A DNA stretch of 61,763 nucleotides from Candidatus Poribacteria bacterium (GCA_022822085.1 JAJECK010000076.1:1-61763); one strand, 5' to 3'; positions 19,494-28,372 are shown, counted from the stretch's first letter. Program-made: numbers and translations. Notes: generated from the sequence alone by a model not told the origin.

Positions 19494-20072
19494 ATGGATT
19501 TTAAACTTGAAGAATTAGACGGTTTAGACGATGAAATACTTAAGGCTTTGGAAAAAGATGATGACAAAAATCTTACCGACGAGGAGGAATTTGATCCGTT
19601 AGGTGTTGAAAAAGATGACGATGAAGACAATGGCGCGAGTGCTCCCTATGAAGCGGATGAAGCAGAGGAAGTAGAGGATGAAGACGATGAAGACGATTTA
19701 CCCGTTGGTAAACCTTCTACACTCATTTTAGGACAAACTATTGATGTCGCACCTTTTAGTGAACAGGAAGAAGATAACTTTGCATACACAGAAGCGGTTA
19801 CAGCCTATTATGAGGACAATAATTACGAACAAGCGATAGAGAAATTTAGTGAAGCAATCAAAAATGAAAAAAAGCAGAGAAGAGGTAAGCGAAATGCGGC
19901 CAATGAAATATTAGCCAAATCGTTGTATTGGCAAGCAGAAGCTTATGTCAAAACTCATGACATTCCAAAAGCAATAAAGGCATTTGAATCCCTTGCAAAA
20001 ACCTGCCACGAACATTATCTTATGATTGCAGCGCGACGACGCGCGGAAACATTGAAAGCAAAACACTCTTAA
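19494..20072 (+). CDS. Acidic TPR-like protein
   Basis: 192 residues. The first about 85 are very acidic (runs such as EADEAEEVEDEDDEDD), followed by a TPR-like domain (AVTAYYEDNNYEQAIEKF, SLYWQAEAYVKTHDIPKAIK). No signal peptide or membrane segment is seen, so it is probably a cytoplasmic adaptor. It lies 21 bp upstream of transketolase and is likely cotranscribed with it; the link to that enzyme is unclear. No specific family is recognised. Confidence 0.7.
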   Translation: MDFKLEELDGLDDEILKALEKDDDKNLTDEEEFDPLGVEKDDDEDNGASAPYEADEAEEVEDEDDEDDLPVGKPSTLILGQTIDVAPFSEQEEDNFAYTEAVTAYYEDNNYEQAIEKFSEAIKNEKKQRRGKRNAANEILAKSLYWQAEAYVKTHDIPKAIKAFESLAKTCHEHYLMIAARRRAETLKAKHS

Positions 20073-20093
20073 AAGAAAGGATGAGCGAAATTT

Positions 20094-21932
20094 GTGGACA
20101 CATTGAAGAATATACTTGAAAGGAAAGCAACGAACTTACGGATACATTCTATTTTATCAACATCAGAGGCAGGTTCAGGACACCCAACTACCTGCCTTTC
20201 AGCAGCAGATATTGTATCGGCACTGTTTTTTCATGCGATGCGCTATGACTGTGGAGACGCGCAAAATCCGAATAATGATCGGTTTATCTTATCAAAAGGA
20301 CACGCCGCGCCACTGCTATATGCTGCTTATGCTGAAGCCGGTATCATTCCAGTAGACGACCTGCTGACACTGCGGCAAATTGATAGCATTCTTGAAGGAC
20401 ATCCGACACCCCGATTCGATTGGACAGAGGTGGCGACAGGTTCTCTTGGACAAGGTTTATCGCTTGGACTCGGGATGGCTCTTAACGGCAAATACTTAGA
20501 CAAATCCGACTACCGTGTCTATGTGCTACTCGGTGATGGAGAAACCGCGGAAGGTGGTGTTTGGGAAGCTGCCGCATTAGCATCACATTATCAGTTGAAT
20601 AACCTTATCGGCATTGTAGATGTAAATGCTCTTGGACAGAGTCAACGGACAATGTCCGAGTTTGATATTGATACATATTGTAACCGTTTTGAGGCATTCG
20701 GCTGGCAAACCATCGGTATTGATGGACACGATTTTGATGAGATTCTACCAGCACTGGAGAAAGCCAAATCCTCAACTGACAAACCGACAATGATCATTGC
20801 GAAAACATATAAAGGGAAAGGGGTTTCTTTCCTTGAAAATGAAGACAACTGGCACGGGAAGGCTGTTCCTAAAGGTGAGGAACTTGATAAGGTATTAGCA
20901 GAACTTGGACCGCTACACACAGATATTCCAGTTCAAATAGAATCCCCAAATCCAATAGATATTCAGTCGTCTCCTATTACAGCATGTGAACCACCTGAGT
21001 ATGCATCAGACGATGAGGTGGCAACACGCGGTGGTTATGGGACAGGATTGGCGAAACTCGGTGCTGCTAATCCAAATGTTGTGGCACTGGATGGAGACAC
21101 TAAAAACTCTACTTATGCCGAACAATTTATGGAACTTTATCCGGACCGGTTTTTTGAGATGTTCATTGCAGAACAGAATTTGGTGGGGGCAGGTATTGGA
21201 TTGGCGAAACGAGGAAAGATTCCGTTTGTTTCCACATTTGCTGCATTTTTATCTCGTGCGTATGACCAGATACGTATGTCTGCGATTTCACAAGCGAATA
21301 TCAAATATGCAGGTTCACACTGCGGTGTTTCAATCGGTGAAGATGGGCCCTCACAGATGGGTTTAGAAGATATTGCAATGTTCCGAGCAATACCTGAGTC
21401 TGTCGTGCTATACCCAAGTGATGCTGTCTCTGCTGAACGTCTTGTGGCAGAAGCAGCTGCACACCATGGTATCGTCTATATCCGTACTTCTCGTCCGAAA
21501 ACTGCAATTCTTTACGATGCAACAGATAATTTTCCCATCGGTGGATGTAAGGTTGTTCGGGAGAGTGCAGAAGATAAAGCGACTATTGTTACCGCAGGTG
21601 TCACACTGCACGAGGCATTAAAAGCACACGATATACTTGCTGCAGATGGTATCAATATCCGTATTATTGATCTGTATTCCATCAAACCGGTAGATACGGA
21701 GACCTTGTTATCTGCTGCCGCTGAAACAAACAACATCCTAATAACTGTTGAGGATCACTATCCTGAAGGTGGATTAGGAGATGCGGTGTTGGATGCTGTT
21801 GCGACTGAAGGTGTCCGTGTGCATAAACTTGCTGTTACTGGTATACCGCGCTCTGGTAAACCTGATGAGTTATTGGAACTTCACGGTATTAGTGCGAATG
21901 CTATTGTGCAGAAGGTTAAGGATGTCGTTTGA
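20094..21932 (+). CDS. tkt: Transketolase, animal-type length
   Basis: 612 residues from a GTG start. Thiamine-diphosphate enzyme of the pentose phosphate pathway that transfers two-carbon ketol units. Motifs: SKGHAAP, the cofactor-binding GDGE..N segment (VLLGDGETAEGGVWEA), EDNWHGK, and a pyrimidine-domain catalytic Glu region (FIAEQNLVGAGIGLAKRG). The C-terminal domain ends with VTGIPRSGKPDELL. Length and motif wording (for example NDRFILSKGHAAPLLYA) resemble the short transketolases of animals and some bacteria rather than the enzyme of about 660 residues in E. coli. It is a complete single polypeptide, not split into two subunits. Confidence 0.93.
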   Translation: MDTLKNILERKATNLRIHSILSTSEAGSGHPTTCLSAADIVSALFFHAMRYDCGDAQNPNNDRFILSKGHAAPLLYAAYAEAGIIPVDDLLTLRQIDSILEGHPTPRFDWTEVATGSLGQGLSLGLGMALNGKYLDKSDYRVYVLLGDGETAEGGVWEAAALASHYQLNNLIGIVDVNALGQSQRTMSEFDIDTYCNRFEAFGWQTIGIDGHDFDEILPALEKAKSSTDKPTMIIAKTYKGKGVSFLENEDNWHGKAVPKGEELDKVLAELGPLHTDIPVQIESPNPIDIQSSPITACEPPEYASDDEVATRGGYGTGLAKLGAANPNVVALDGDTKNSTYAEQFMELYPDRFFEMFIAEQNLVGAGIGLAKRGKIPFVSTFAAFLSRAYDQIRMSAISQANIKYAGSHCGVSIGEDGPSQMGLEDIAMFRAIPESVVLYPSDAVSAERLVAEAAAHHGIVYIRTSRPKTAILYDATDNFPIGGCKVVRESAEDKATIVTAGVTLHEALKAHDILAADGINIRIIDLYSIKPVDTETLLSAAAETNNILITVEDHYPEGGLGDAVLDAVATEGVRVHKLAVTGIPRSGKPDELLELHGISANAIVQKVKDVV

Positions 21933-22030
21933 TAATTCGATGTGGTGTTTGGATAACAAATTGTAAAAATCCGGTTTGCATCATAAGGACTTAAGACTTC
22001 AAGCCAAAAATCACGCTGAGGCGAATCGCT

Positions 22031-22300
22031 ATGTCACATAACAAGTTTACTTCTGAAGTTGTTGTTGCCCGAGGTAAAGCGATCTATCGGCAGCAGATTC
22101 AGGATAAGGTTGAACCAGAACACAAAGGAAAATTCTTATCTGTAGACATTGAAACTGGCGACTACGAAATTGGCACAGATGATTTGTCTCCAACCATGCG
22201 TCTTCTTGCTCAGCGTCCTGATGCTGTTATTTACAGTTTACGGATTGGGTTTGAGGCAGCACACCGTATGGGTTTTAAGATTTCAATACCGACACAATGA
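22031..22300 (+). CDS. Small conserved protein paired with aspartic protease
   Basis: 89 residues, no recognised domain. It has a charged N-terminus and a conserved-looking core (GKFLSVDIETGDYEIGTDDL, RRPD-like AQRPDAVIYSLRIG). From memory, small proteins of this type occur in cyanobacteria and related genomes directly upstream of clan AA aspartic-protease genes. Here the stop overlaps the next ATG (ATGA), so the two are translationally coupled. A two-gene toxin-antitoxin-like or processing module is possible but unproven. Confidence 0.65.
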   Translation: MSHNKFTSEVVVARGKAIYRQQIQDKVEPEHKGKFLSVDIETGDYEIGTDDLSPTMRLLAQRPDAVIYSLRIGFEAAHRMGFKISIPTQ

Positions 22301-22675
22301 TAATTGGAAAAATTACATCGGATTTAGAAACTGTTATTGAATTAGAAATTGGTGGCTCAAGTCAATGGAAAAAAAATTGAGTGTATAGTTGACACAGGAT
22401 TTTCTGGTTATTTGGCTTTACCAAGTGAATTAATTGAGGTCCTTAAACTTCCAAAAATTGATGACCAAGAGGTACTCCTCGGTGATGGCACTGTGGTATC
22501 TTTAGAGAAATATGTGGCAAAAGTGCTATGGCATAGTGAAGAACGAAGTGTCTCTGTGCTAAGAACAGAGGGTAGTTCTATATCTGGCATGCTTCTTCTG
22601 TTTGGTAGTCGAGTAATTTTAGATGTCATAGAAAATGGTAATGTGAGCATTGAGGTTTTGCCATCAATTCAATAG
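22297..22675 (+). pseudogene. Clan AA (retropepsin-like) aspartic protease, frameshifted
   Basis: The ATG at 22297 overlaps the upstream stop. The first frame encodes MIIGKITSDLETVIELE and ends at a stop about 28 codons in. A second frame from about 22349 carries the rest: VNGKKIECIVDTGFSGYLAL with the catalytic DTG, then LLGDGTVVSLEKY and a final LLFGSRVILDV strand. Removing one A from the GAAATT around 22345 joins the two frames into a normal protein of about 125 residues. It could be a single-base decay, a sequencing or assembly error, or translation from the TTG at 22349. An N-terminal truncation at that TTG would still keep the active-site motif. Confidence 0.65.
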
Positions 22676-22701
22676 ATAACAACTGTGAGGAACACTAAGA
22701 G

Positions 22702-23070
22702 GTGCAGCAGGCTATTGTCTGGATTGTCGTATTATTTATTCTCATTGTGGTGGGTTTTGGTATGTATTATGCCATACGCACTCCACGCACTACCTCGATG
22801 ACGTATCCTGCGGATAAGGGAACAGACTTTATTGATGTCTCAGAATATCCAGAGGAGATGCAAACACTTTACGCGATATTCACTCGGAAATGCAGCAGAT
22901 GTCATACCATTGCACGTCCGATTAATTCTGACTTTAAGGCTGAGGAATGGCGAAAATATGTGCTGAAGATGATGCGCAAACCGGGGTCCGGACTCAACCC
23001 AAAAACAGCTGAACAGATAATCAAATTCTTAACCTACGATACACAACATAGGAAGAAAAACACATTATGA
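22702..23070 (+). CDS. Membrane-anchored c-type cytochrome-like protein
   Basis: 122 residues from a GTG start. An N-terminal membrane segment (AIVWIVVLFILIVVGFGMYY) is followed by a periplasmic domain with one CxxCH haem-attachment motif, CSRCH, and downstream KMMRKPGSGL, where a Met ligand could lie. This resembles single-haem cytochrome c domains that carry electrons at the membrane. The stop overlaps the start of the redoxin gene (ATGA), so the two are coupled, which suggests a joint redox function. Confidence 0.8.
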   Translation: MQQAIVWIVVLFILIVVGFGMYYAIRTPRTTSMTYPADKGTDFIDVSEYPEEMQTLYAIFTRKCSRCHTIARPINSDFKAEEWRKYVLKMMRKPGSGLNPKTAEQIIKFLTYDTQHRKKNTL

Positions 23071-24140
23071 CAAAACTGATACTTACCACTTGTGTTATAT
23101 TGTCCATTGCTACAACATTGTATGCATCCCCTGTCAGTGACCTCAAAGTTTCAATTGATAGTAAACTAATCACATTTTCTGCATCTCCTATATTGAAAAA
23201 TGATGTGTGGTTGGTGCCAATAGATACTCTCTGTAAACAGTTAGGGTTAAAGGTTGAGAGCCCGGATAGTGGAAAGATGGTAGTTATCTGCGATAGTGGA
23301 GAATCGGAATTGTGTGTGCCACTCAATTTGGGTGAACATGCATTCAACATTGATAACGTTACTTATGCTAAACTTATTGACATCATTGAACCGTTCGGAT
23401 TTGAGATTTACAAGATCTCCGAAACCGAATTTGAGATTGTTAGACCAGAACATCTTGCCCCGCACTTTATACTACCCGATCTTGACATCAATCCAAAACG
23501 TCTGCAGGATTTTCGTGGGAAGAAAACGCTTCTCTATATTTGGGGTTCATGGTGAGCATGTCGTGGACAGCTGCCAGGCTGGCAGCAATTCTACGCGAAA
23601 CACCGTGATAAACTAAATCTTGTCTCAATAGCGATTGATGCGCAAGGGGCATCTGTAGTGCGACCATGGCACGATAAAGCCAATGCAGAATTCGTCACAC
23701 TTGTTGATTCACAGAATATCCTTGGGAATCTTTTCAACCTAAAGGCAATTCCCTACGGTGTTATGATTGACGAAGCAGGACGGTTGGTCAAATTCCCTTT
23801 CAGTATCAATGTTGCTAAAAAAGAGACGCTCGCTATGCTGGAAAAATGGTTGTCGGATCCGGCATATAATGCGACACTACTCAACGATGTGAAACCAGCA
23901 AACATATCGCAAAACCCAAAAGTTATTGAAGCGAATGCGCGTTTTCAACTTGGACGAACTCTGTTAGAGATAGGTAAAAAGACTGAAGCAATGGCGGAAT
24001 GGCGGAAGGCACTGGCATTAGACCCGAAAAACTGGATTATACACAAGCAGATTTGGGCTGTTGAACATCCCGACAAATTTTATGATGGTAATGTCGATTA
24101 TGGGTGGCAGAAGGCACAGTTGGAATCAGAAAAGAGATAG
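23067..24140 (+). CDS. Exported redoxin/TPR protein with candidate selenocysteine
   Basis: One reading frame of 358 codons with a single in-frame TGA at 23553-23555 (residue 163). Before it: a signal peptide (LILTTCVILSIATTLYAS), a domain resembling the copper-amine-oxidase N-terminal fold (about residues 25-125), and the start of a thioredoxin/TlpA domain (LPDLDINPKRLQDFRGKKTL). The TGA falls exactly where the first active-site Cys is expected: W-G-S-W-[TGA]-A-C-R-G-Q-L-P. The frame stays open for 194 codons after it, completing the redoxin fold (SIAIDAQG, LKAIPYGVMIDEAGRLVKF) and adding a TPR-like tail. A perfect 17-nt hairpin lies 15-31 nt after the TGA. Selenocysteine is the simplest reading; a nonsense mutation cannot be excluded without SelA/SelB/SelC evidence. 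The spacing is U-x-C, one residue shorter than classical CxxC. Confidence 0.75.
23570..23586 (+). promoter_or_regulatory. Candidate bacterial SECIS hairpin
   Basis: GCTGCCA-GGC-TGGCAGC is a perfect 7-bp stem with a 3-nt loop beginning GG. It starts 14 nt after the in-frame TGA, and the loop is 21 nt away. Bacterial SECIS elements lie within the coding region just after UGA and carry a G early in the apical loop. The E. coli fdhF minihelix is also 17 nt at about this distance (established knowledge). Function here is inferred. Confidence 0.7.
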
Positions 24141-24251
24141 AGTTATTCATTGCAATTTCTTACCGAATCCGCGTACGGTATTCGGCGGGCACAGAGACTC
24201 CACCCTACAATGTATTTAGGGATTATTCCCAAATTGACACTTATGGTGCTG

Positions 24252-25142
24252 TTATCCCATCGCAAGTCGTTTTTTCTGCTCTTCCAACATCTGCTTTTGT
24301 CGTTTGACACGTTCTGGTACCAAGCGTTCTCGCGGGGCTGTCGGTTTGAAATCTAAGCGATCTTTGCCCAACCCATGTAGAACTGCCATCTCTACTGGCG
24401 AGAAATCGTTTGGATTCTCACGGTTGAAATTCATCGGTTCTTTGAGTGCAACCGGTGGATTTGTGATAAATCTGGCGCGGCCTGATGGGTTCTGTGATGC
24501 TGAATGTAGGATAAACGGATGTAAGAGAACCACGTCCCCTGCGGTGCCTGTAATTTCCACGAAGTCCTTACATTTTTCATACAACTGACCGAAACCTTGT
24601 CCCGGTAGCAATCCTTCTGGATGTGCGTGTAAATGCTGTGCGACATGTTGCACGGAATCACAAGCGACATAAGTGCCACCACTCTTTGGTTGAATGTCTG
24701 ACCAGACGACGATAGTGAGTAATCCTTGTTCAGGACTATCCAAGAAGTGGCGGAAGAAATCGCCATCCTTATGCCAACCCGTGTAGTGTGATTCAGGCGG
24801 TTGCCATTCAGTATCTGCTCCTAATGCAAAGTTGATGATAAAGCCATCACCCCAAGAAGGGGCTGTATTGGCAATTCTGTCTTCACCGCCGAGTAGATCA
24901 CAGATACCGTCCCATGCTCTCGGTGCGATTTCTCGAATTGGCATACGATTCATTGACGGGAGATGGATGCGTGGTTTTTCCCAAGTTGTTGGGTCATCAG
25001 GAGCATAACCGAGGCGTTTAAAGGCAAATGCACGCCATTCAGATGCTAATTCGCGTGAAAAGCAGTCTTTCAGGACAACATGTCCCTTTTTAACAAAATG
25101 GTCTATATCCGATTCTGTAAGTGTTCTGTAGGTTTTTGGCAT
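24252..25142 (-). CDS. Phytanoyl-CoA dioxygenase-like (PhyH) protein
   Basis: 296 residues. Non-haem Fe(II)/2-oxoglutarate oxygenase fold. The iron-binding H-x-D is H124/D126 in GWHKDGDFF, with a distal His near 213 (HPFILHSAS) and a 2-oxoglutarate-binding Arg in GRARF. The family hydroxylates diverse substrates and is strongly expanded in Poribacteria, so the substrate cannot be named. No signal peptide. Lies 10 bp downstream of the Tm-1-like gene and is probably cotranscribed with it. Confidence 0.87.
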   Translation of the reverse strand: MPKTYRTLTESDIDHFVKKGHVVLKDCFSRELASEWRAFAFKRLGYAPDDPTTWEKPRIHLPSMNRMPIREIAPRAWDGICDLLGGEDRIANTAPSWGDGFIINFALGADTEWQPPESHYTGWHKDGDFFRHFLDSPEQGLLTIVVWSDIQPKSGGTYVACDSVQHVAQHLHAHPEGLLPGQGFGQLYEKCKDFVEITGTAGDVVLLHPFILHSASQNPSGRARFITNPPVALKEPMNFNRENPNDFSPVEMAVLHGLGKDRLDFKPTAPRERLVPERVKRQKQMLEEQKKRLAMG

Positions 25143-25152
25143 TTATTCTCTC

Positions 25153-26361
25153 TTATTTCAAACTTTCCAACAACGTTTCTGCAAGCTTTGTAGCGAACTC
25201 GTCATCGTTAATATGTGCATCCATCTCAATAATAGTAACGTTGTCGTTGATGTGTGCTTTCAAATTTTCTCGCCACGCATCGCGTGCTTCAGGTGAATCA
25301 AATGGTTGATCTGCTTTATCTATTGCGGAAACGCCTTGCGTAGGAATAAGGACGGTTGTAGGTCCTTTCGCTTCGTTGAGTTTTTGTGCCATGATTTTGC
25401 CCAATTCAGCTGTCTCTTCAGCAGTTGTCCGCATAAGTGTGACTGTGGGATTGTGTTGATAGAAATGTCGTTCACTAAACTTGTCAGGAACTGTGTCAGG
25501 AGGACCGAAATTAACCATGTCCAATGCCCCGGGAGCAATTACCTGCGGTAAACCTGCATGTCCTGCGGCTTCCAATCGTTCGGGACCGGCACTGAGAATT
25601 CCGCCAACCAATTCATCGGCAAGTTCTGTTGTCGTTACGTCAAGCACACCTGCAAGGAATCCACCTTTGACGAGGTCTTCCATCGCGCGTCCACCTGTGC
25701 CTGTTGCATGAAAAACGAGGACTTCGTAACCAGCTGCCTCAAGGATTTCACGCGCTTTTGTAACACACGGTGTAGTTACACCGAACATTGTGGCAGCGAT
25801 GAGAGGCTTGTCATCAACTAAGGTTAGCACTTCCTCAGTGACCATGCCGACTATAGCACCTGCAGCATTAGTGAGAATCTGTCGTGACAAGCGGTTGATG
25901 CCTGCAATGTCAACAACAGAGTACATCATGCAAATATCTTTAGACTGCACATAGGGACTTGTATCCCCTGACGCAAGGGTAGAAACCATGATTTTTGGAA
26001 CACCTACGGGTAACGCCTGCATTGCTGTTGTTCCGATAGTCGTTCCTGCGGAACCACCGAGTGAAATGATTCCATCTACTTCACCTGCAGCGTGTTTTTC
26101 TGCAATGAGCGTTGCTGCACCTTGTGCCATCACAGCGACACTGTTGCCTCGGTCGCCTTCATCTTGCAACGCTTTTAGCGACGAACCACCTGCTTGTGCA
26201 ACCTCATCAGCAGAAATGTCAGGGGTAAACTGTGGTTCTCCTAATATCCCTGCATCGACAACACAAGTTGAGATACCAATTGATTCTATCAGATCTGTGA
26301 TATAGGCAAACTCATCACCCTTGGTATCCATTGTTCCGACAACCCAAATTGTTTTTGACAT
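25153..26361 (-). CDS. Tm-1-like ATP-binding (UPF0261) protein
   Basis: 402 residues, starting with the family signature WVVGTMDTKGDEFAYI. Two Rossmann-like halves are visible: the N-terminal part with GIISLGGSAGTT-type glycine-rich motifs, the C-terminal part with VFHATGTGGRAMEDLV and later the TVLIPTQGVSAID motif. The family includes the N-terminal domain of the tomato Tm-1 resistance protein and many bacterial proteins, often found beside TIM-barrel signal-transduction-like proteins; the reaction is unknown. First gene of a two-gene unit with the PhyH enzyme, suggesting a catabolic or modification step on a shared substrate. Confidence 0.88.
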   Translation of the reverse strand: MSKTIWVVGTMDTKGDEFAYITDLIESIGISTCVVDAGILGEPQFTPDISADEVAQAGGSSLKALQDEGDRGNSVAVMAQGAATLIAEKHAAGEVDGIISLGGSAGTTIGTTAMQALPVGVPKIMVSTLASGDTSPYVQSKDICMMYSVVDIAGINRLSRQILTNAAGAIVGMVTEEVLTLVDDKPLIAATMFGVTTPCVTKAREILEAAGYEVLVFHATGTGGRAMEDLVKGGFLAGVLDVTTTELADELVGGILSAGPERLEAAGHAGLPQVIAPGALDMVNFGPPDTVPDKFSERHFYQHNPTVTLMRTTAEETAELGKIMAQKLNEAKGPTTVLIPTQGVSAIDKADQPFDSPEARDAWRENLKAHINDNVTIIEMDAHINDDEFATKLAETLLESLK

Positions 26362-26562
26362 CGGCAGAATCCTCCGATATGTTTATTTTAAGTGTGTTGA
26401 AAATTATATGGAGAGGTGTCCAATATGTCAAGGTAATTATATTGAACATATCTATAATTATCAGTTATTCCACTCCATTCCCTTTGGAAAGGGATGTAAT
26501 TCAGAGGCACGCAATTACTTTGTGAAGAATGTAGTTGATTCACTCTGCCTTAAATAAAATTG

Positions 26563-26589
26563 TGCAACAAATTGCACCAAACTCGCGTC
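26563..26589 (+). promoter_or_regulatory. Candidate ECF-type promoter
   Basis: TGCAAC (26563-26568), 17 bp, CGTC (26586-26589), then TTATA, 43 bp before the ATG. The second ECF fusion gene has TGCAAC, 18 bp, CGAC and TTATA at 37735. AAC and CGTC cores are typical of ECF promoters, so self-activation is plausible. The -35 also overlaps an inverted repeat, GTGCAA-CAAA-TTGCAC (26562-26577). Confidence 0.5.
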
Positions 26590-26631
26590 CTTATATACGA
26601 ATGAATACAGGTACGTTTTACGGAGCATTTT

Positions 26632-27639
26632 ATGAAAAATGATGATGTTAAGTTGATCCAACGCATCCTTGCAGGTGATGTGGCTGCTTTTGAGAGCTTA
26701 ATTGAAAAATATCGGAAGCAGGTTCACGCGTACGCATGGCGACGGACAGGAGATTTCCATATTGCTGAAGATATTACGCAAGATACCTTTCTGCAAGTTT
26801 ATCAGAAACTGGAAACTCTGGAAGATTTAACTCAGTTTTCAAGATGGCTGTATGCAATTGTGAATCGTCTCTGTATTGCGTGGTATCGGAAAAACCGTAT
26901 ACACACTGAATCGTTTGAAGAAACCGATGAGTCAGAGATTGAGATTGATGCCTATTCTCGATATGTTGCCTCAGAACAGGTGAAAACAACTGCTATGGTG
27001 CAACGCGACATCGTCCAGAAACTTCTCACTAAATTAAAAGAAAGTGACAGACAAGTTGTCACGCTCCACTACTTTAATGAGATGACCTATTCTGAGATAG
27101 GTTCGTATTTAGGTGTATCAGAAAGTACGATTAAGAGTCGGTTGCACCGTGCGCGCAAACGTTTGAAGAAGTATGAGTTCATGATTCAAGAAGCGTTAGA
27201 CATAACAATGGAAGAGGAGCATCACTTCCACAAAGATATAAACGGAGGTATTGGAATGAATTTGACATTTGAAAGAGACGACCTTTTGTATTCCCTACAA
27301 GTGCTACAGGATATTGCGAATGGAGAGGATACCTCTCCGATTCTCTCAAATGTATTTATCCATGCAATGGGTGATACTATTGAGTGTATGGCAACAGACA
27401 CTGAAATCGGTATCCGAATGAAGGTTAAAGGGGCAGTCAAAGAAGAAGGGAAAATTGTTGTTTCTGCCCAGAAGTTGACGGACATCGTTAAGGGGTGGCA
27501 ATCTGATAAACCGATAAACTTAGCAACGACAGCAACTGACAGCATTGAAATTAGTAATGGGAATGGTGGCCGTAAAAGCGTCAAACTTTCCGATGCGGAG
27601 ATGCGGAGATGCGGAGTTTCCAAAACTACCTTCTGTTGA
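26632..27639 (+). CDS. ECF sigma factor fused in frame to sliding-clamp N-terminus
   Basis: Residues 1-190 are an ECF sigma factor: region 2 with AEDITQDTFLQVYQKL, region 4 with YFNEMTYSEIGSYLGVSEST and IKSRLHRARKRLKK. Without any stop, a DNA polymerase III beta-clamp domain begins at M209 (MNLTFERDDLLYSLQVLQ, SPILSNVFIHA, VVSAQKLTDIVKG). An internal SD (CGGAGG) lies 7 nt before the ATG at 27256, so a free clamp could also be made. The frame leaves the clamp at three tandem copies of an 8-bp repeat (27593-27616) and ends at MRRCGVSKTTFC; the clamp continues in another frame. With one or four repeat copies the full fusion (about 570 residues) would be restored. I know of no described sigma-clamp fusion. 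Confidence 0.75.
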   Translation: MKNDDVKLIQRILAGDVAAFESLIEKYRKQVHAYAWRRTGDFHIAEDITQDTFLQVYQKLETLEDLTQFSRWLYAIVNRLCIAWYRKNRIHTESFEETDESEIEIDAYSRYVASEQVKTTAMVQRDIVQKLLTKLKESDRQVVTLHYFNEMTYSEIGSYLGVSESTIKSRLHRARKRLKKYEFMIQEALDITMEEEHHFHKDINGGIGMNLTFERDDLLYSLQVLQDIANGEDTSPILSNVFIHAMGDTIECMATDTEIGIRMKVKGAVKEEGKIVVSAQKLTDIVKGWQSDKPINLATTATDSIEISNGNGGRKSVKLSDAEMRRCGVSKTTFC

Positions 27640-28372
27640 CGAGAAGGCAGTCACCATAGATGGAAATTCTTTGCGGTCAGTCATTCACAAAACAGGATTT
27701 GCTGCATCTACAAAGGAGCGGCACCCATTAAATGGGATCTATTTTAACCTGCTTGAGAACAAAACGGAAGTCGTTGCAACTGATAATGTGCAGCTTGCTA
27801 TTGCGTCCTTTGCATCTCTTGAGTTGGACGAGAGTAGTGACGGGTTTATTTTACCCACTAAAGCTGCCACAGATATTACACGGACCTTTGCCAATTCGTC
27901 AGAGATCAAGATCGCACGAATAGAGAATCAAATTCTCTTTGCCGATGAACACACTACATTAACAACAAGGTTGATAAAAAGCGAGTATCCGAGATATGAT
28001 GAAATTGTCCCCAAGTCTCTTGAGGGACATGTGGTGGTGCCGAAAGATCCTGTTTTGGAGGCAACACGTAAAATATTGTTGCTATCAGATCCAGCACACT
28101 TTAAAATCTATTTGAATATAGACACACAAAAGATTCGGATGTCGGCTAAACATGCTCCATCGGATGCGGAAGTTGAAACAGTGGCTGTGGAATCGGGTAC
28201 TGGAAACGTCAATATATGTGTGAATTCTCGTAACCTGATAAATATATTAGAACGTATTGAAACTGAAGTGTTGTCATTGGAATTCTCAAGTGCGCTGTAT
28301 CCTTTAGTTGTTAAAGCTATTGGCGAGGAGGCTTATATCTGCATGCTTGCAGCAATGCTCTCGGATGACTAA
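27545..28372 (+). pseudogene. dnaN: Sliding clamp (DnaN-like) C-terminal part, out of frame
   Basis: Continuation of the beta clamp started by the preceding frame. Authentic clamp sequence resumes at about 27617 (EFPKLPSVDEKAV, the usual end of domain 1); the first 24 codons of this open frame are shadow sequence. Domains 2 and 3 follow: LRSVIHKTGFAASTKE, NGIYFNLLENKTEVVATDN, then VSGT-like VESGTGNVNICVNSRNLI, and a C-terminus (YICMLAAMLSDD) in place of the usual YVLMPMRL-type end. Counting from M209 of the upstream frame, the clamp would be about 370 residues, the normal length. Whether it is the only dnaN of the genome cannot be seen. Expression needs the repeat to change copy number, a ribosomal shift, or an assembly correction. 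Confidence 0.7.
27593..27616 (+). repeat. 8-bp tandem repeat ATGCGGAG x3
   Basis: Three perfect head-to-tail copies inside the sigma-clamp gene at the end of clamp domain 1. The reading frame changes exactly here. One copy gives the expected D-A-E-F-P-K-L-P; each additional copy shifts the frame by two, so three copies break it and four restore it with eight extra residues. Confidence 0.85.

Noticed and set aside
27637-27639. TGA at the end of the sigma-clamp frame as a recoded codon
   Set aside because: The clamp sequence already left this frame at the 8-bp repeat, so read-through would not restore it.
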